Made by a program: the position numbers and the translations under genes. From contig JAFEAF010000017.1 in assembly GCA_018266555.1 (NCBI GenBank), positions 94,706 to 158,705 on the forward strand: DNA of 64,000 bases, read 5' to 3'. Origin of the DNA: Bacteroidota bacterium (lineage in GTDB: Bacteria > Bacteroidota > Bacteroidia > Chitinophagales > Chitinophagaceae). Every line of letters begins with the position of its first letter. The stretch's first letter is position 1. Shown piece after piece: positions 1 through 10,003 of the stretch. The notes beneath the pieces were generated by a model. The model was given only the letters and a program-made list of their open reading frames with translations, was not told the DNA's origin and made no database searches.

Positions 1-353
1 ATATTCCGGATAGCAAGAATTTCTGCCTTATCTGCATCTGTAACAGCAGCAGCATCTGCTTTATCACACAGTGCATTGGTTCGGTCAGCATTGGCATCCT
101 TGTCAGCCAATGCGGGCATCCATCCGGCCGTACTCAATGCGAGGGCAGCATAATAATAGGGAAGCCACTGAGTTTTTTCTGCTTCACCGATCCGTTCAAA
201 TGTGTTGGCAAGTTTTGTAAAATCTTCTACTGTTTTTGCCGAATCAAATAAAGCAAGATTCGTTTTCATGGCTCCTTCATATTTTTCGCTTTGTGAAAAG
301 GCCAAAGTATGTAATACAATGGCAGCAAATAAAAAGATCAGGTATTTTTTCAT
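1..353 (-). CDS. Exported hypothetical protein, 3' part cut by window edge
   Basis: Partial gene: the frame is open from an ATG at 353 to the left edge with no stop, giving about 117 visible residues. It begins with a signal peptide (MKKYLIFLFAAIVLHTLAFS, then Q). The mature part is alpha-helical and alanine-rich (YYYAALALSTAGW, then ADKDANADR), resembling TPR-like periplasmic proteins of Bacteroidota. It starts 29 bp after the stop of the TonB receptor encoded just upstream on the same strand, so the two are probably co-transcribed. A role linked to that receptor is inference. No function can be named. Confidence 0.75.
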   Translation of the reverse strand, partial: MKKYLIFLFAAIVLHTLAFSQSEKYEGAMKTNLALFDSAKTVEDFTKLANTFERIGEAEKTQWLPYYYAALALSTAGWMPALADKDANADRTNALCDKADAAAVTDADKAEILAIRN

Positions 354-382
354 TTTTGTTTTTTTAAATTTAAAAATTAGGT

Positions 383-2638
383 TTATAAATTGTTATTGAT
401 AGCATCCTGCGATCTATCCACACCCCAACTCAGAAAAAGTCCCACGAAATAAAATCTTTTGGCCGGGGGCATGATAGGAGATTTTATAAATCCATTGTAT
501 GAATAATTATAACCGTAAACCTGGTTACTCCCCAATAGATTACTTACCGTAGCAAATAACACCAGAAATGATTTAGCTTTAGTGTTTCCAACACTGGGTA
601 CCCACTCGGCGCTAAAACTAAGGCTGTTATAATCTATTGTTTTTCCCTGGTCAGCTATATAAAATTTATTATTAGCATCCGGTAAAATATTATAATATGG
701 CCTGCCTGAAGCCCAACTATAAGTAGCATTAAACCCTGCTTTCAGATCAGTAAAAAATTTTTTTGTAACAATAGAAGCCGTATGGTTAGCAACAAAGCTG
801 GGTTGCAATGGAACAGGATAGTTTAGATACTCCCGTTTTGTATCTATATAAGAATAGCTGATCCAATAGTCAAAATCTTTGATGGTCTTTTTATCCCTGA
901 AGAATAAATCAATTCCTTTCGCATACCCGCTGCCGGCATTGTTGTAATCATAATAGTTATAACTAACCGGCATTTGCTTTATCAGGTCTTCATATTTTTT
1001 ATAGTATGCTTCTACCCTTAATGTACGTTGGTTGTAAATTCTCTGGTAATCCAGAACATAATGAATAGCCTTTGTAAAACCAAGCATAGACGGTACATAC
1101 AATTGCTGGCTCTCCGGTTTTTGATAAAAAATACCATAAGCTACAGAAAGTTGCGATCGCTTTCCGGCTTTATAAGCCAGTGAAATACGGGGTGCAATAT
1201 CGGAACGATTGATAATGGAAGAATGCTCAAACCTTGCTCCTACCTGGGCAGCTAAATTTTTTGAAAGATAAATGCTTCCCTCTGCAAATGCAGCCGTATA
1301 GTTATCTATCTGCATGTATAAAGTATCATTAAATTTTGGCCGGTAATCGCTATACCAATATTCACCACCAAATCGAATGGCACTAAGCCCTCCTAACGAT
1401 TTTTCAATTACTGCTCTACCCAAAGAAAGGTTTTGCAGGTTGTGAAAAGAAAAATTCTTTGAGTTCATCCAGAACTGAGATGATGGAAACTGTTTCGGCA
1501 GATTCGTTTTATCCTGCACCTGCTGTTGAATCTTGTCAAGGTTTGTACTAAAGCTTGCCCCGAGGTTCATTTTCCAGCCTTTACCCAGGTTTTCTTTATA
1601 AGTTAAGTTATTATACCAATTATTGTTTTTCAATGAAAACGCATCTTTCAAATAGTCACTATCAATATCAGGCCTTCTCAACCCAAGGTCTCCAAATGCG
1701 AAAGTGGTATAGTACTTTATCATTCCACCATTTTTAGTTTTGATTCTAAAATTAGCATCGCCATTATGAAATTGAGGCATCTTGAAATAATCAGGAGTTT
1801 GTTTAATTAATGAAAAATACAAGCCGACATTCACATAACTATAATTAATGCCATAAGAAGATTTTTTATTTTTTGCTAATTGCTGCGTGCCCAGGCCTAC
1901 TACCAATGGTGAAATCGTAGCATCAATCTCAGATTTTTCGGGCAGGTCAATAGATTCCAATAACAACACAGATGACAATGCCTGTCCATACAAAGCTGAA
2001 TAACCCCCTGTACTGAACACAGTTCCTTTGAATAAAAAAGGTGAAAAGCGCCCCCTGCTGGCAATATCGGGCACACTGGTAAAATATGGATTGTTCACCA
2101 GATTCCCATCAATAAATTGCTTGGTCTCGTAACCAGCACCCCCACGTACAAACAAACCCTCCTGCTCGCCTACTTGTTGAGTTCCCGGTAATGTTTTTAA
2201 AGCTGCGGAAATATCTGCATTTGAACCGGCAGTAGTAGCTACATCAATTGAGTTTAAAACTGCGGCTCTTTTTTTATCGCCTGCTTCAAAAGTACCTGCC
2301 GTAATTGTAACGGCATTCAATTCAGTAACTTCCTCCTTTAGCTCAATGCCCAGTTCTATAGGTTGATTTGAAATTGTAACTTTTTGTTCGGACATTTTAT
2401 ATCCTACAGCGGTAATAACCAATAAATGTTCTCCTTTTTCAGATGTAATAAATTTAAAATTCCCCGATGAATCACTGGTAGTTCCATCATACGTATCTTT
2501 AAGAGTAATACTGGCACCGGGTATCGGTTGTTTTTTACACAATACTTTTCCCATAATTACAGATTGGCTTAAAGCTGCTTCCCGTGCAACAATAATTAAA
2601 AACAAAAAAATTAAAGCTTTCCTATTCATATTAAACAT
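383..2638 (-). CDS. TonB-dependent outer-membrane receptor with carboxypeptidase-regulatory-like domain
   Basis: 751 residues. A signal peptide (about 1-25) is followed by a carboxypeptidase-regulatory-like beta-sandwich (about 26-105, with the usual PIPGASITLKDT and SDSSGNFKF signatures), a plug domain (about 115-225, FVRGGAGYETKQFIDG) and a long beta-barrel. The family imports ligands across the outer membrane using TonB energy; the ligand is unknown and no SusD partner lies nearby. The last residues (RSQDAINNNL) extend past the final barrel strand, so the usual terminal aromatic is absent. A promoter at 2651-2682 puts transcription start only 6-8 nt before the first ATG, so the second ATG (2629, MNRK) may be the true start. 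It is probably co-transcribed with the truncated exported gene at 1-353. Confidence 0.88.
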   Translation of the reverse strand: MFNMNRKALIFLFLIIVAREAALSQSVIMGKVLCKKQPIPGASITLKDTYDGTTSDSSGNFKFITSEKGEHLLVITAVGYKMSEQKVTISNQPIELGIELKEEVTELNAVTITAGTFEAGDKKRAAVLNSIDVATTAGSNADISAALKTLPGTQQVGEQEGLFVRGGAGYETKQFIDGNLVNNPYFTSVPDIASRGRFSPFLFKGTVFSTGGYSALYGQALSSVLLLESIDLPEKSEIDATISPLVVGLGTQQLAKNKKSSYGINYSYVNVGLYFSLIKQTPDYFKMPQFHNGDANFRIKTKNGGMIKYYTTFAFGDLGLRRPDIDSDYLKDAFSLKNNNWYNNLTYKENLGKGWKMNLGASFSTNLDKIQQQVQDKTNLPKQFPSSQFWMNSKNFSFHNLQNLSLGRAVIEKSLGGLSAIRFGGEYWYSDYRPKFNDTLYMQIDNYTAAFAEGSIYLSKNLAAQVGARFEHSSIINRSDIAPRISLAYKAGKRSQLSVAYGIFYQKPESQQLYVPSMLGFTKAIHYVLDYQRIYNQRTLRVEAYYKKYEDLIKQMPVSYNYYDYNNAGSGYAKGIDLFFRDKKTIKDFDYWISYSYIDTKREYLNYPVPLQPSFVANHTASIVTKKFFTDLKAGFNATYSWASGRPYYNILPDANNKFYIADQGKTIDYNSLSFSAEWVPSVGNTKAKSFLVLFATVSNLLGSNQVYGYNYSYNGFIKSPIMPPAKRFYFVGLFLSWGVDRSQDAINNNL

Positions 2639-2650
2639 CTATTTTCAATA

Positions 2651-2682
2651 CAAACGTAAAGTAGTTTATAATATAAACCAAA
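2651..2682 (-). promoter_or_regulatory. Promoter of the TonB receptor gene
   Basis: Read on the minus strand: TTTG (2682-2679), 20-nt spacer, TACGTTTG (2658-2651). This matches the Bacteroidota sigma consensus TTTG / TAnnTTTG. Predicted transcription start is near 2645, just upstream of the receptor start codon. Confidence 0.65.
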
Positions 2683-2694
2683 TTTATTTTAAAT

Positions 2695-2721
2695 GAAAAA
2701 ACCAGGTTCTTTCGAACCTGG
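2695..2721 (-). terminator. Intrinsic terminator after the T9SS protein gene
   Basis: Perfect 8-bp stem CCAGGTTC / GAACCTGG (2702-2709 with 2714-2721) and a 4-nt loop, followed on the minus strand by a run of T. It sits 23 bp after the stop codon at 2744 and separates this gene from the receptor gene. Confidence 0.8.
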
Positions 2722-2743
2722 CCCGGAACCCTGTGAAAAATAG

Positions 2744-4030
2744 TTAGTTTTTAATAATCTTTTGTTGTGCTGTCTCACCATTGCAGCTAACACGTACTAT
2801 GTATAATCCACGCCCTAATTCATTTACATTGATTGTTTCTGTCTGGCTACTGTTGGAGTTATCTGTTCTTTTCACCATCTGACCATTTGCATTGAACAGT
2901 TCGAAAGATACTTTTTTATTTTGCCATGTAGCCGGAACAGTAATCTGCAATTGATTGCTTACCGGGTTAGGATAGGTGATGATTCCAACTGTATTTTCTC
3001 CCTGCTTTGAAATTCTGATAACACGGACTTCAGAGTAAGAAGTTTTACCGTCATTATCTACAGAACATAGCCTGTAATAGATCACTGTTGCATTCACATT
3101 GCTGATATCATCACTGAATTTGTAATTGACATTTTGAGTTGAATTTCCAACTGCAAAAACCAAACCCGCATCAGAATAGTTTACACCATCAGTACTTTTT
3201 TGTACCACAAACTGGTTCACATTTATTTCCGTTGCTGTAATCCAACTCAAATCCACTTTATTTTTATTGTTAAGCGTAGCATCGAAAGAAACCAATTTAA
3301 CAGGCAAAACTTTAAGTGGAGTACTATAACTAAAATTTTTAAACCAGATAGAATACATACGGTCTGCGTCATTTACAGAACCTGAAGTGGTACCCCCAAA
3401 ACGGACTTTTAAGGTATTCACATTATTATAAGTAAGCGTAACCATATTCTTTTTTTGTACGGTATCAATTCCACCATATTCAGGGAGTGCTGCTGTAAAA
3501 GTTTTACCAACAGTTTGATTATTTACAACAAGATTAGTGATTGTTAATGCTGTATTATTTTCAACTACATAAGAGGCTGGGCTGAAAAATGCATCATATT
3601 CTCTAAGCCTGCTTCCATTCCCGTCAATATCAATAGCCGTTACATTAAATGAATTAATTGATGAAGGATTCGAAGTATTATGATCAACAAACGCTATAGA
3701 AAATTCAATCCACCAGTCTTGCACACCACTTACATTTCCATTATTATAATTTACCTGCGGTTGAAAGGATTTGTCAAAACCTGTATTTGTAATATCAATA
3801 TTTGTAAGCTTAACTAAAGAAGAAGAACGATCCGTAATGGTAACCAACGCATCCTGAAGGCTATTTACAAATGGGAATAAATAAACTGCTCCATTTGCTC
3901 CGGCTGTTCCTGACTTCAGGCTCGAGTTTTTAAAAACTAATTCATCCTGTGCCGAAGCTTTTGTTTGGAACATTGCAAATGCAAGAACCATTACGACCAG
4001 TTTAGAGTACAGAGTTTTCATTACGTTCAA
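2744..4030 (-). CDS. Secreted protein with T9SS type A sorting domain
   Basis: 428 residues. A signal peptide ends near residue 27 (KASAQ). The middle (about 30-235) is a beta-rich region of unknown function. Residues about 240-340 form a beta-sandwich-like module beginning LPVKLVSFDA, with VDLSWITATE and VVQKSTDG, often found just before T9SS tails. Residues about 350-428 are a type A sorting domain: YPNPVSNQLQI near its start, GRGLYIVRV near its end. Such tails direct export by the type IX system and are normally cleaved. The substrate or role is unknown. The second ATG (4021, MKTLYSK) is an alternative start. A promoter at 4185-4216 predicts a leader of about 150 nt. Confidence 0.85.
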   Translation of the reverse strand: MNVMKTLYSKLVVMVLAFAMFQTKASAQDELVFKNSSLKSGTAGANGAVYLFPFVNSLQDALVTITDRSSSLVKLTNIDITNTGFDKSFQPQVNYNNGNVSGVQDWWIEFSIAFVDHNTSNPSSINSFNVTAIDIDGNGSRLREYDAFFSPASYVVENNTALTITNLVVNNQTVGKTFTAALPEYGGIDTVQKKNMVTLTYNNVNTLKVRFGGTTSGSVNDADRMYSIWFKNFSYSTPLKVLPVKLVSFDATLNNKNKVDLSWITATEINVNQFVVQKSTDGVNYSDAGLVFAVGNSTQNVNYKFSDDISNVNATVIYYRLCSVDNDGKTSYSEVRVIRISKQGENTVGIITYPNPVSNQLQITVPATWQNKKVSFELFNANGQMVKRTDNSNSSQTETINVNELGRGLYIVRVSCNGETAQQKIIKN

Positions 4031-4184
4031 TTTAGGGTTTCCGATTATTTTCAGAATCTATCCCTGAGAGACAAATGAATCCGGCTTCTGAGCGTAAAAC
4101 ACCAGGTTGTAATTTTCCGTAGTGTGTAAAGTTTGTTTCATGGTCGGATTACTTTGTTTTCTTAGGGATTGTTCGATTCGGATA

Positions 4185-4216
4185 CAAACATAATACGCAG
4201 CTTTTTTACGTGCAAG
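4185..4216 (-). promoter_or_regulatory. Probable promoter of the T9SS protein gene
   Basis: Minus strand: CTTG (4216-4213), 20-nt spacer, TATGTTTG (4192-4185). The -7 box is exact and the -33 box has one mismatch. Predicted start near 4179 leaves an untranslated leader of about 150 nt before the ATG at 4030. Confidence 0.5.
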
Positions 4217-4255
4217 CTTCTCACGAATTTTTTCGAAAGAAAATTCGTATTTCAT

Positions 4256-4659
4256 GTAGTGTTTTTACGAGTAGAATTGAAAATCAAATTCCTGTAAGCT
4301 CTGTTTCTTTTCAATATTAGAAAATTTACGATAGGATTTTTTCTATCACTTCTTAGCCCGGTTAATTTTTTTACTATGAAGGTTATTTAAAAACATCAGG
4401 GAAAATAATGATTGATCTGTAATTCAAATGGTGAATTTTTTATTTATTTCCAAAATACGATTGAACAAGATTGAAATCGCTGACTTATTTATATTTTAAA
4501 AATCAGGCTGATTCATCTTTTCCGGGTTGCAAAGAACATAGATATACAATCATTCATCCCCTGCAACCGGTTTATATCTATGTTCCCATGTACGCTGTTT
4601 ATTTCAATATTTTGAAAAACTGTCTTAAAAAATAATTAATCTAATCCTGAATCAGGAAT
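4256..4659. other. Intergenic region with interleaved inverted repeats
   Basis: No gene is seen. Besides AT-rich filler it holds two interleaved inverted repeats. Arm A is CCGGGTTGCA (4522-4531), with partner TGCAACCGG (4562-4570; one base missing). Arm B is GAACATAGATAT (4534-4545), with a perfect 12-bp partner ATATCTATGTTC (4574-4585). The order A-B-A'-B' allows a pseudoknot if transcribed. It lies about 75-140 bp past the stop of the 4660-7926 gene, so a 3'-UTR structure or a protein-binding site are both possible. Confidence 0.6.
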
Positions 4660-7600
4660 CTACTGCTTTATAAATGGCATTACTTGTTCATTCCCTTTCC
4701 TGTCCAAAATGTTCAGATAATACATTCCGCTTGTCAGTGTATTTACCGGTATCTGTGTGGATGCGGATGAAGTATTAATTGTTTTTTGCAAAACAATTTC
4801 TCCTACACTGTTTATGATTTTTACAACACAGTTAAATCCGGCAGGATTGGTAACTGAAAGCTGCAGTAAATCTTTTGCAGGATTGGGATAAATAGAATAG
4901 GTAAAACCCGGATCACCAAAAATTACTTTCCGTATGGCGGAATAACTGAATGTTCCATCTTTATCTACAGATTTTAAGCGGTAATAATTAACTCCGATGA
5001 CAGGAGATGCATCATACACAGTATAATCATTTATCAATAACCCTGCAGGCATTACAGTTTTTATTGCTTGCCATTGAATACCGTCTGCTGAATGTTCAAC
5101 AATAAATTTATCAAGATCAATTTCATTTGTTGTAGTCCAATAAATTTTAGCTTCTGTATTTTGTTTTTCCGCTTCGAACAAAATAAGTTTAACCGGCAAT
5201 ATACTTGGCAAACTATACCTGGACATTACGGGGAAATGATCCGAGGTTGTAGTTGAAAAATTCGGAATTCCTGCCACGGTTTCAATATCGTCAAATAAAG
5301 TAGCGGTATAGGGGACATAGTAAGGGCTCACTTCATTTGAAACGATCACATTATCAATTACATCGCCATTATCATAGGTAGAATGAAGTTTGGCTTCACT
5401 CAAAGGCAGTGTTAATGATTTATAACTATTAGCACCAGTGGAATCTTTTACAAACATATCCCATGAAGATGCAGTATCGCCAGTAGGAGTATTAGGAGAG
5501 CGATAAATTGAAATATCCAGATCGTCATTATAATCCCCTAATATAATAATGTTGCTGTTTTGGTGAAACGCATCTAAGCTATCTTTCATTTCCTGGTTTC
5601 CTGCCCGCCTCCTGTAATAAGATATCTGGTCGCTGCCAGCCTTGTTATGTACCACATAAAATTCGAAATTATTTGTTCCTCCATTTTTTGTAGTAGTGGC
5701 GGTAACTACATAAGGAAACCGGCCGCTCGCCCAATCATTATAAGCATTTGCATAATTAGAACTGGTTTGCAACATGCCCCGGGCTGATACATTGGAAACA
5801 ACAGCCGTATTATAAACAAATGCCAATTTCTGTCCGCTGTTATACTGGCTGGTATAGGCCGATGATGTATCCGGCGCACCAGAACAGAAATAAGATACTT
5901 TATAAGCATAACCCGGCATATTGCTTACTATTGTTTTAAGCCTGTTCGTATCCACTACTTCTTCCAAAGCATAAATATCAGCGTTGAGATATTGCAGTGT
6001 GGTTTGTGCATTCGCCTGCTGTAAATTTTTATCAGTGGGCCCGTTTACAGAGCTGCCAAACCATTCCATATTCCAGTTCACAACATTTAATGTGCTGGCA
6101 GGAGTGTAAGAATTAGCTTTTAATAAAACATACTGCTCGTTAAATATCCCAGAATTAAAAGTTAATTTTCCGGCAGAGGCATCATTATTGGCCGGTGACG
6201 TATAATGGACATAAACAGTTTGTTGTTGGTTTAATAAATCAGTTGGGGTATAGTTTAGACTGTTGCTGAATGTGGAATTATCTTTAGATAGTTCAAAATT
6301 AGCAGGTGCCATTAATGTGAGATTTGACGTAAAGTCATTACCCCAGAATTCAAATGATTTACTTGCTGAAGTGCTACCAAAAGGCTGATACCGGAAATCA
6401 AGCAGGTTAGAATTTACATCAAGAGTTGGCGATGGGGAAACCGTAGAGTTTAGAATATAAATCTCATCCAAAATAATTCTAGACGCTGCAGTTGATGTAG
6501 AATTATATTTAAAAGCAAAATAGACATTCGTGGTTTTAAAAGAGCTTAAATTAATATTTTGACATAAAGTCCATGTGTCTGAAAACTGGATGGGAAAATG
6601 TCCGTCTATCTGTGTCCATGTTGCCAGGTTGGGGTCCCCGCTGCCGCTGTAATTTGTTGAAACTAATAATTGAGGTTGTAACCCTGCATACGAATTGCGG
6701 CAATAATAGCTTAATAATGGAATATTGGTGGAAGTTAAATTTAGCGCCGGGGAAATAAGCCAGTCTTCATTGACATTATTGGTGCCACCGCTGTAGCCGT
6801 TCATATATACAGCGCTGCCAATATACCCGGAAGAATAACAGGCCCATGTTTGTGCACCGGTAACGCTGTACTGAGTAAACCCATCGGAAACCGATCCGCT
6901 GCAGGAATTAAAAGAATAGTAAGCAATTTGTGTGCTTTGCGCATCTGTTCTGTTTATAGTTGCGGGAGTACTGTTTGCCGATACGCCATTGGTGGCTCCG
7001 GTCAAAGTCATGGTAATAGTTTCGTTAGGTTGTGGAGATGGATTGTTCACCACATTAAGTGTAACTGTAGATGATGTTGCTCCTGCTGCAATAAATACCG
7101 AGCCGCTATTGGGATCCGTGTAATCAGTACCTGCAACTGCCGTTCCGGTTAAAGCATATGAAACTGTAGTTCCCCCTGCTGGAGCAGAAGGGCTGATGTT
7201 GATTGTAAATGTTCCGTTAGTTGCCGGCTCTGCCATATCTGTTCCGGCGCTAAGTGTTGCGGAATTGCTAATAGCCGAACCGCTAATACTTACATTGGTA
7301 ACTGAAAATCCCGGCCTGTTGCCAGAGCCGCTCACTTCTTTATAGACCCACCTTAATTGAAGGTTTGATTGATTTTCGCAAGCATTAGGAAGCGTAATCG
7401 TTATTGTTTGAGGGGAAAGACTTCCGGTACCGGACATGTTGTCGCTCCCGCCCGGGTTTTGATAATCCGTGCCAGTTATATTGGTGAATGCGCCCGATGT
7501 TCCCACCCGATATTGAAGGCCAATTGCGCCGATTCTATTCCCAATTTGTTGTCTTTGAGTGGCGGCAGAATAGGAAACTGAAATAGAACCAAGTCCTGTA

Positions 7601-7926
7601 GTATTAAGAGCAAGGCAAATTGATTTTAATGCTGAACTGGTATTCAGCATACCAATTTTAGTATTCATATCTCCTACAAAAGCTGATGTGTTGGAATTGG
7701 CAGCTCCAATTAAAGCCTGGTCACCACTGGGTGCTGCGGTAGAGTATGATGTACTTGTGCTTCCTGTAATCGTCCATCCCTGCCAGCCTGCCGGGTACGT
7801 AGTAACGCTTCCATTAAATGAACTAAAATCCTGTGTGTAAGGTAAACTTTGTGGAGTAGGATTGGTTTGCGCAAAATTTTTTGTACCTAAAAACAGTAAT
7901 ATATAAAAGAATAGAATTCTTTTCAT
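4660..7926 (-). CDS. T9SS-secreted endonuclease/exonuclease/phosphatase-family protein with Calx-beta module
   Basis: 1088 residues, extracellular. Order: signal peptide (1-19); N-terminal beta-sandwich (about 25-215); Calx-beta-like domain (about 220-325, TFTINISPSAP and GTAVAGTDYTDP); a choice-of-anchor-J-like lectin sandwich (about 333-495, NEDWLISPALNL); an endonuclease/exonuclease/phosphatase domain (about 608-905); a pre-tail beta module (LPVKLILFEA); and a type A T9SS tail (about 1008-1088, YPNPAKDLLQL). Catalytic signatures of the EEP fold are present: NWNMEW, EEV, GDYNDD near 797 and SDHFPV near 895. Likely a metal-dependent phosphodiesterase or nuclease on external DNA or phosphoesters; the substrate is inferred from the fold only. 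It has its own intergenic regions on both sides. Confidence 0.85.
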   Translation of the reverse strand: MKRILFFYILLFLGTKNFAQTNPTPQSLPYTQDFSSFNGSVTTYPAGWQGWTITGSTSTSYSTAAPSGDQALIGAANSNTSAFVGDMNTKIGMLNTSSALKSICLALNTTGLGSISVSYSAATQRQQIGNRIGAIGLQYRVGTSGAFTNITGTDYQNPGGSDNMSGTGSLSPQTITITLPNACENQSNLQLRWVYKEVSGSGNRPGFSVTNVSISGSAISNSATLSAGTDMAEPATNGTFTINISPSAPAGGTTVSYALTGTAVAGTDYTDPNSGSVFIAAGATSSTVTLNVVNNPSPQPNETITMTLTGATNGVSANSTPATINRTDAQSTQIAYYSFNSCSGSVSDGFTQYSVTGAQTWACYSSGYIGSAVYMNGYSGGTNNVNEDWLISPALNLTSTNIPLLSYYCRNSYAGLQPQLLVSTNYSGSGDPNLATWTQIDGHFPIQFSDTWTLCQNINLSSFKTTNVYFAFKYNSTSTAASRIILDEIYILNSTVSPSPTLDVNSNLLDFRYQPFGSTSASKSFEFWGNDFTSNLTLMAPANFELSKDNSTFSNSLNYTPTDLLNQQQTVYVHYTSPANNDASAGKLTFNSGIFNEQYVLLKANSYTPASTLNVVNWNMEWFGSSVNGPTDKNLQQANAQTTLQYLNADIYALEEVVDTNRLKTIVSNMPGYAYKVSYFCSGAPDTSSAYTSQYNSGQKLAFVYNTAVVSNVSARGMLQTSSNYANAYNDWASGRFPYVVTATTTKNGGTNNFEFYVVHNKAGSDQISYYRRRAGNQEMKDSLDAFHQNSNIIILGDYNDDLDISIYRSPNTPTGDTASSWDMFVKDSTGANSYKSLTLPLSEAKLHSTYDNGDVIDNVIVSNEVSPYYVPYTATLFDDIETVAGIPNFSTTTSDHFPVMSRYSLPSILPVKLILFEAEKQNTEAKIYWTTTNEIDLDKFIVEHSADGIQWQAIKTVMPAGLLINDYTVYDASPVIGVNYYRLKSVDKDGTFSYSAIRKVIFGDPGFTYSIYPNPAKDLLQLSVTNPAGFNCVVKIINSVGEIVLQKTINTSSASTQIPVNTLTSGMYYLNILDRKGNEQVMPFIKQ

Positions 7927-8378
7927 ACTTTTTTATTTTATCGCAATGTATTGATACGTTATTAATTTATTGTTCACAATCATTTATTTATTTACGCACA
8001 TAAGAAATATTTTGAATAGTGGGTAATCATTCATTTTAAATCAGAATTAGACATTTCTCAAATGAATATTTTATTTTTTAGAAACCAGGTCTCCGTTTTA
8101 TAATAAAGATTGAATCATATTTTATTACATTAAAAAAAATATCTATAAAGCAATTTTAATAAATTTTTTATATGTGTTATTGTGTAATGCAACTTGATTG
8201 GCATCCCGAATTTATTAAAATAAGTATGAAGTGAAATGTAAAATTCAAATGGAGTCCAGGGAAGTATAAGCATTTTTTCAGTTGAAACAGGATAGCCAAT
8301 TTTATTTCAGCAGTCACTATATAAAAAGCCAGCTCATAAAAAATAGTAGCCGGCTTTCAGAAAAAGATCGGGGTAGTC
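7927..8378. other. AT-rich intergenic region
   Basis: No gene seen. It contains the terminator of the atp operon (8321-8357) at its right end and should contain the promoter of the 4660-7926 gene, but no convincing TTTG / TAnnTTTG pair was found. The rest is very AT-rich sequence without obvious repeats. Confidence 0.6.
8321..8357 (-). terminator. Intrinsic terminator of the atp operon
   Basis: Minus-strand hairpin: AAAGCCGGCT pairs with AGCTGGCTTT (10 pairs, one G-U) around a 13-nt loop, and the following bases are T-rich. It is 21 bp after the atpA stop, so transcription should end here with no atpG downstream. Confidence 0.75.
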
Positions 8379-9959
8379 TTAAACTTTATATTGTGGAATT
8401 AACACGTTTGCCAGTTCCACCATTTTCCTTAATCCATCTTCAGGTAAATTTCCTTTTTTGAATTCCGTCATTACATCGGGTAATTTATTTTCCATTTCCA
8501 TCAGGAAATGATCTTCAAATTCTTTTACTCTCTTTACCGGCACATCTTTGATCAATCCGTTTGTACCAAGATAAATGATGGCCACTTGCTTTTCTACCGG
8601 GAAAGGAGAATATTGTGGTTGTTTCAAGATTTCAACGTTTCGTGCACCTTTATCCAATACATTTTTGGTAGCCGCATCAAGGTCACCACCGAATTTTGAA
8701 AATGCTTCCATTTCCCTGTACAATGCCTGATCCAGTTTCAAAGTTCCTGCTACTTTTTTCATGGATTTTATTTGTGCATTTCCACCCACACGGCTAACGG
8801 AAATACCTACGTTGATGGCCGGGCGAATACCTGCATTAAACAAATTAGTCTCCAAAAAAATCTGCCCGTCTGTAATGGAAATTACATTAGTTGGAATATA
8901 TGCAGAAACATCTCCTGCCTGTGTTTCAATAATTGGTAAAGCTGTTAAAGACCCTCCGCCTTTCACAAGGTGCTTAAGAGTGTCGGGTACATCATTCATA
9001 TTTTTAGCTACATTATCATCGCTGATAATTTTTGCAGCCCTTTCCAGTAAACGGCTATGCAGGTAAAACACATCTCCCGGATATGCTTCACGGCCGGGCG
9101 GGCGACGAAGTAACAATGAAACTTCCCGATATGCTACTGCCTGTTTGGAAAGATCATCATAAATTATCAATGCAGGGCGTCCTGTATCACGAAAATATTC
9201 TCCGATAGCTGCGCCTGCAAAGGGAGCATAGAATTGTAAAGGTGCGGGGTCTGAAGCAGATGCTGCAACAATGATGGAATAATCCATGGCTCCAGCATCC
9301 TGCAAAGTTTTCATCACGCCGGCAATGGTTGACGCTTTTTGGCCGATAGCTACATAGATACAATAAACAGGTTTGCCGGCAGCAAAAAATTCTTTTTGAT
9401 TGATGATGGTATCAACAGCAATAGCAGTTTTTCCGGTTTGCCTGTCACCAATGATCAGCTCTCTTTGTCCACGGCCAATCGGGATCATAGCATCTATAGC
9501 TTTGATACCAGTTTGCAACGGTTCTTTTACCGGTTCCCGGTAAATAACACCCGGAGCTTTTCTTTCCAATGGCATTTCATATCGTTCCCCGGAGATCGGG
9601 CCTTTACCATCAATCGGTTCGCCCAATGTATTTACAACACGGCCAACCATGCCTTCTCCAACTTTGATAGAAGCGATTTTCCCGGTACGTCGCACTTTTG
9701 ATCCTTCCTGGATATGTCCGGTCTCCCCCATGAGTACCACACCTACATTGTCCTCTTCAAGGTTCAATGCAATAGCCCGAACACCATTTTCAAACTCTAC
9801 TAGCTCACCATAACGAACATTCCCCAAACCATATACACGGGCAATGCCATCGCCTACCTGCAAAACGGTTCCTACTTCCTCCAGGTCGGCTCCTGCATTA
9901 AAATTGCTCAACTGCTGCCGCAGTATTGCACTTATTTCATCAGGTTTAATTTCTGCCAT
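8379..9959 (-). CDS. atpA: ATP synthase F1 subunit alpha
   Basis: 526 residues, standard length for the non-catalytic alpha subunit of the F1 head. The P-loop GDRQTGKT is at 171-178. The alpha-specific stretch ending GISVSRVGG contains the arginine finger that reaches into the beta catalytic site. The N-terminus ([17 protein letters not shown]) is typical. Last gene of atpB-E-F-H-A, 44 bp after atpH, followed by a terminator. In many relatives atpG follows; here it does not. Confidence 0.98.
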   Translation of the reverse strand: MAEIKPDEISAILRQQLSNFNAGADLEEVGTVLQVGDGIARVYGLGNVRYGELVEFENGVRAIALNLEEDNVGVVLMGETGHIQEGSKVRRTGKIASIKVGEGMVGRVVNTLGEPIDGKGPISGERYEMPLERKAPGVIYREPVKEPLQTGIKAIDAMIPIGRGQRELIIGDRQTGKTAIAVDTIINQKEFFAAGKPVYCIYVAIGQKASTIAGVMKTLQDAGAMDYSIIVAASASDPAPLQFYAPFAGAAIGEYFRDTGRPALIIYDDLSKQAVAYREVSLLLRRPPGREAYPGDVFYLHSRLLERAAKIISDDNVAKNMNDVPDTLKHLVKGGGSLTALPIIETQAGDVSAYIPTNVISITDGQIFLETNLFNAGIRPAINVGISVSRVGGNAQIKSMKKVAGTLKLDQALYREMEAFSKFGGDLDAATKNVLDKGARNVEILKQPQYSPFPVEKQVAIIYLGTNGLIKDVPVKRVKEFEDHFLMEMENKLPDVMTEFKKGNLPEDGLRKMVELANVLIPQYKV

Positions 9960-10003
9960 ATTTGTTTCTTTATCTTTTTAATAATTGTTTTAAATCTAAA
10001 TGA

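Noticed and set aside
4165..4185. GTTCGATTC, like a tRNA T-loop
   Set aside because: No flanking T-stem, anticodon arm or acceptor stem can be built around it.
4058..4255. 65-codon open frame on the minus strand (MKYEFSFEKIRE)
   Set aside because: A good promoter for the downstream gene (4185-4216) lies inside it, so the 5' part would not be transcribed; the sequence looks like leader DNA and resembles no family.
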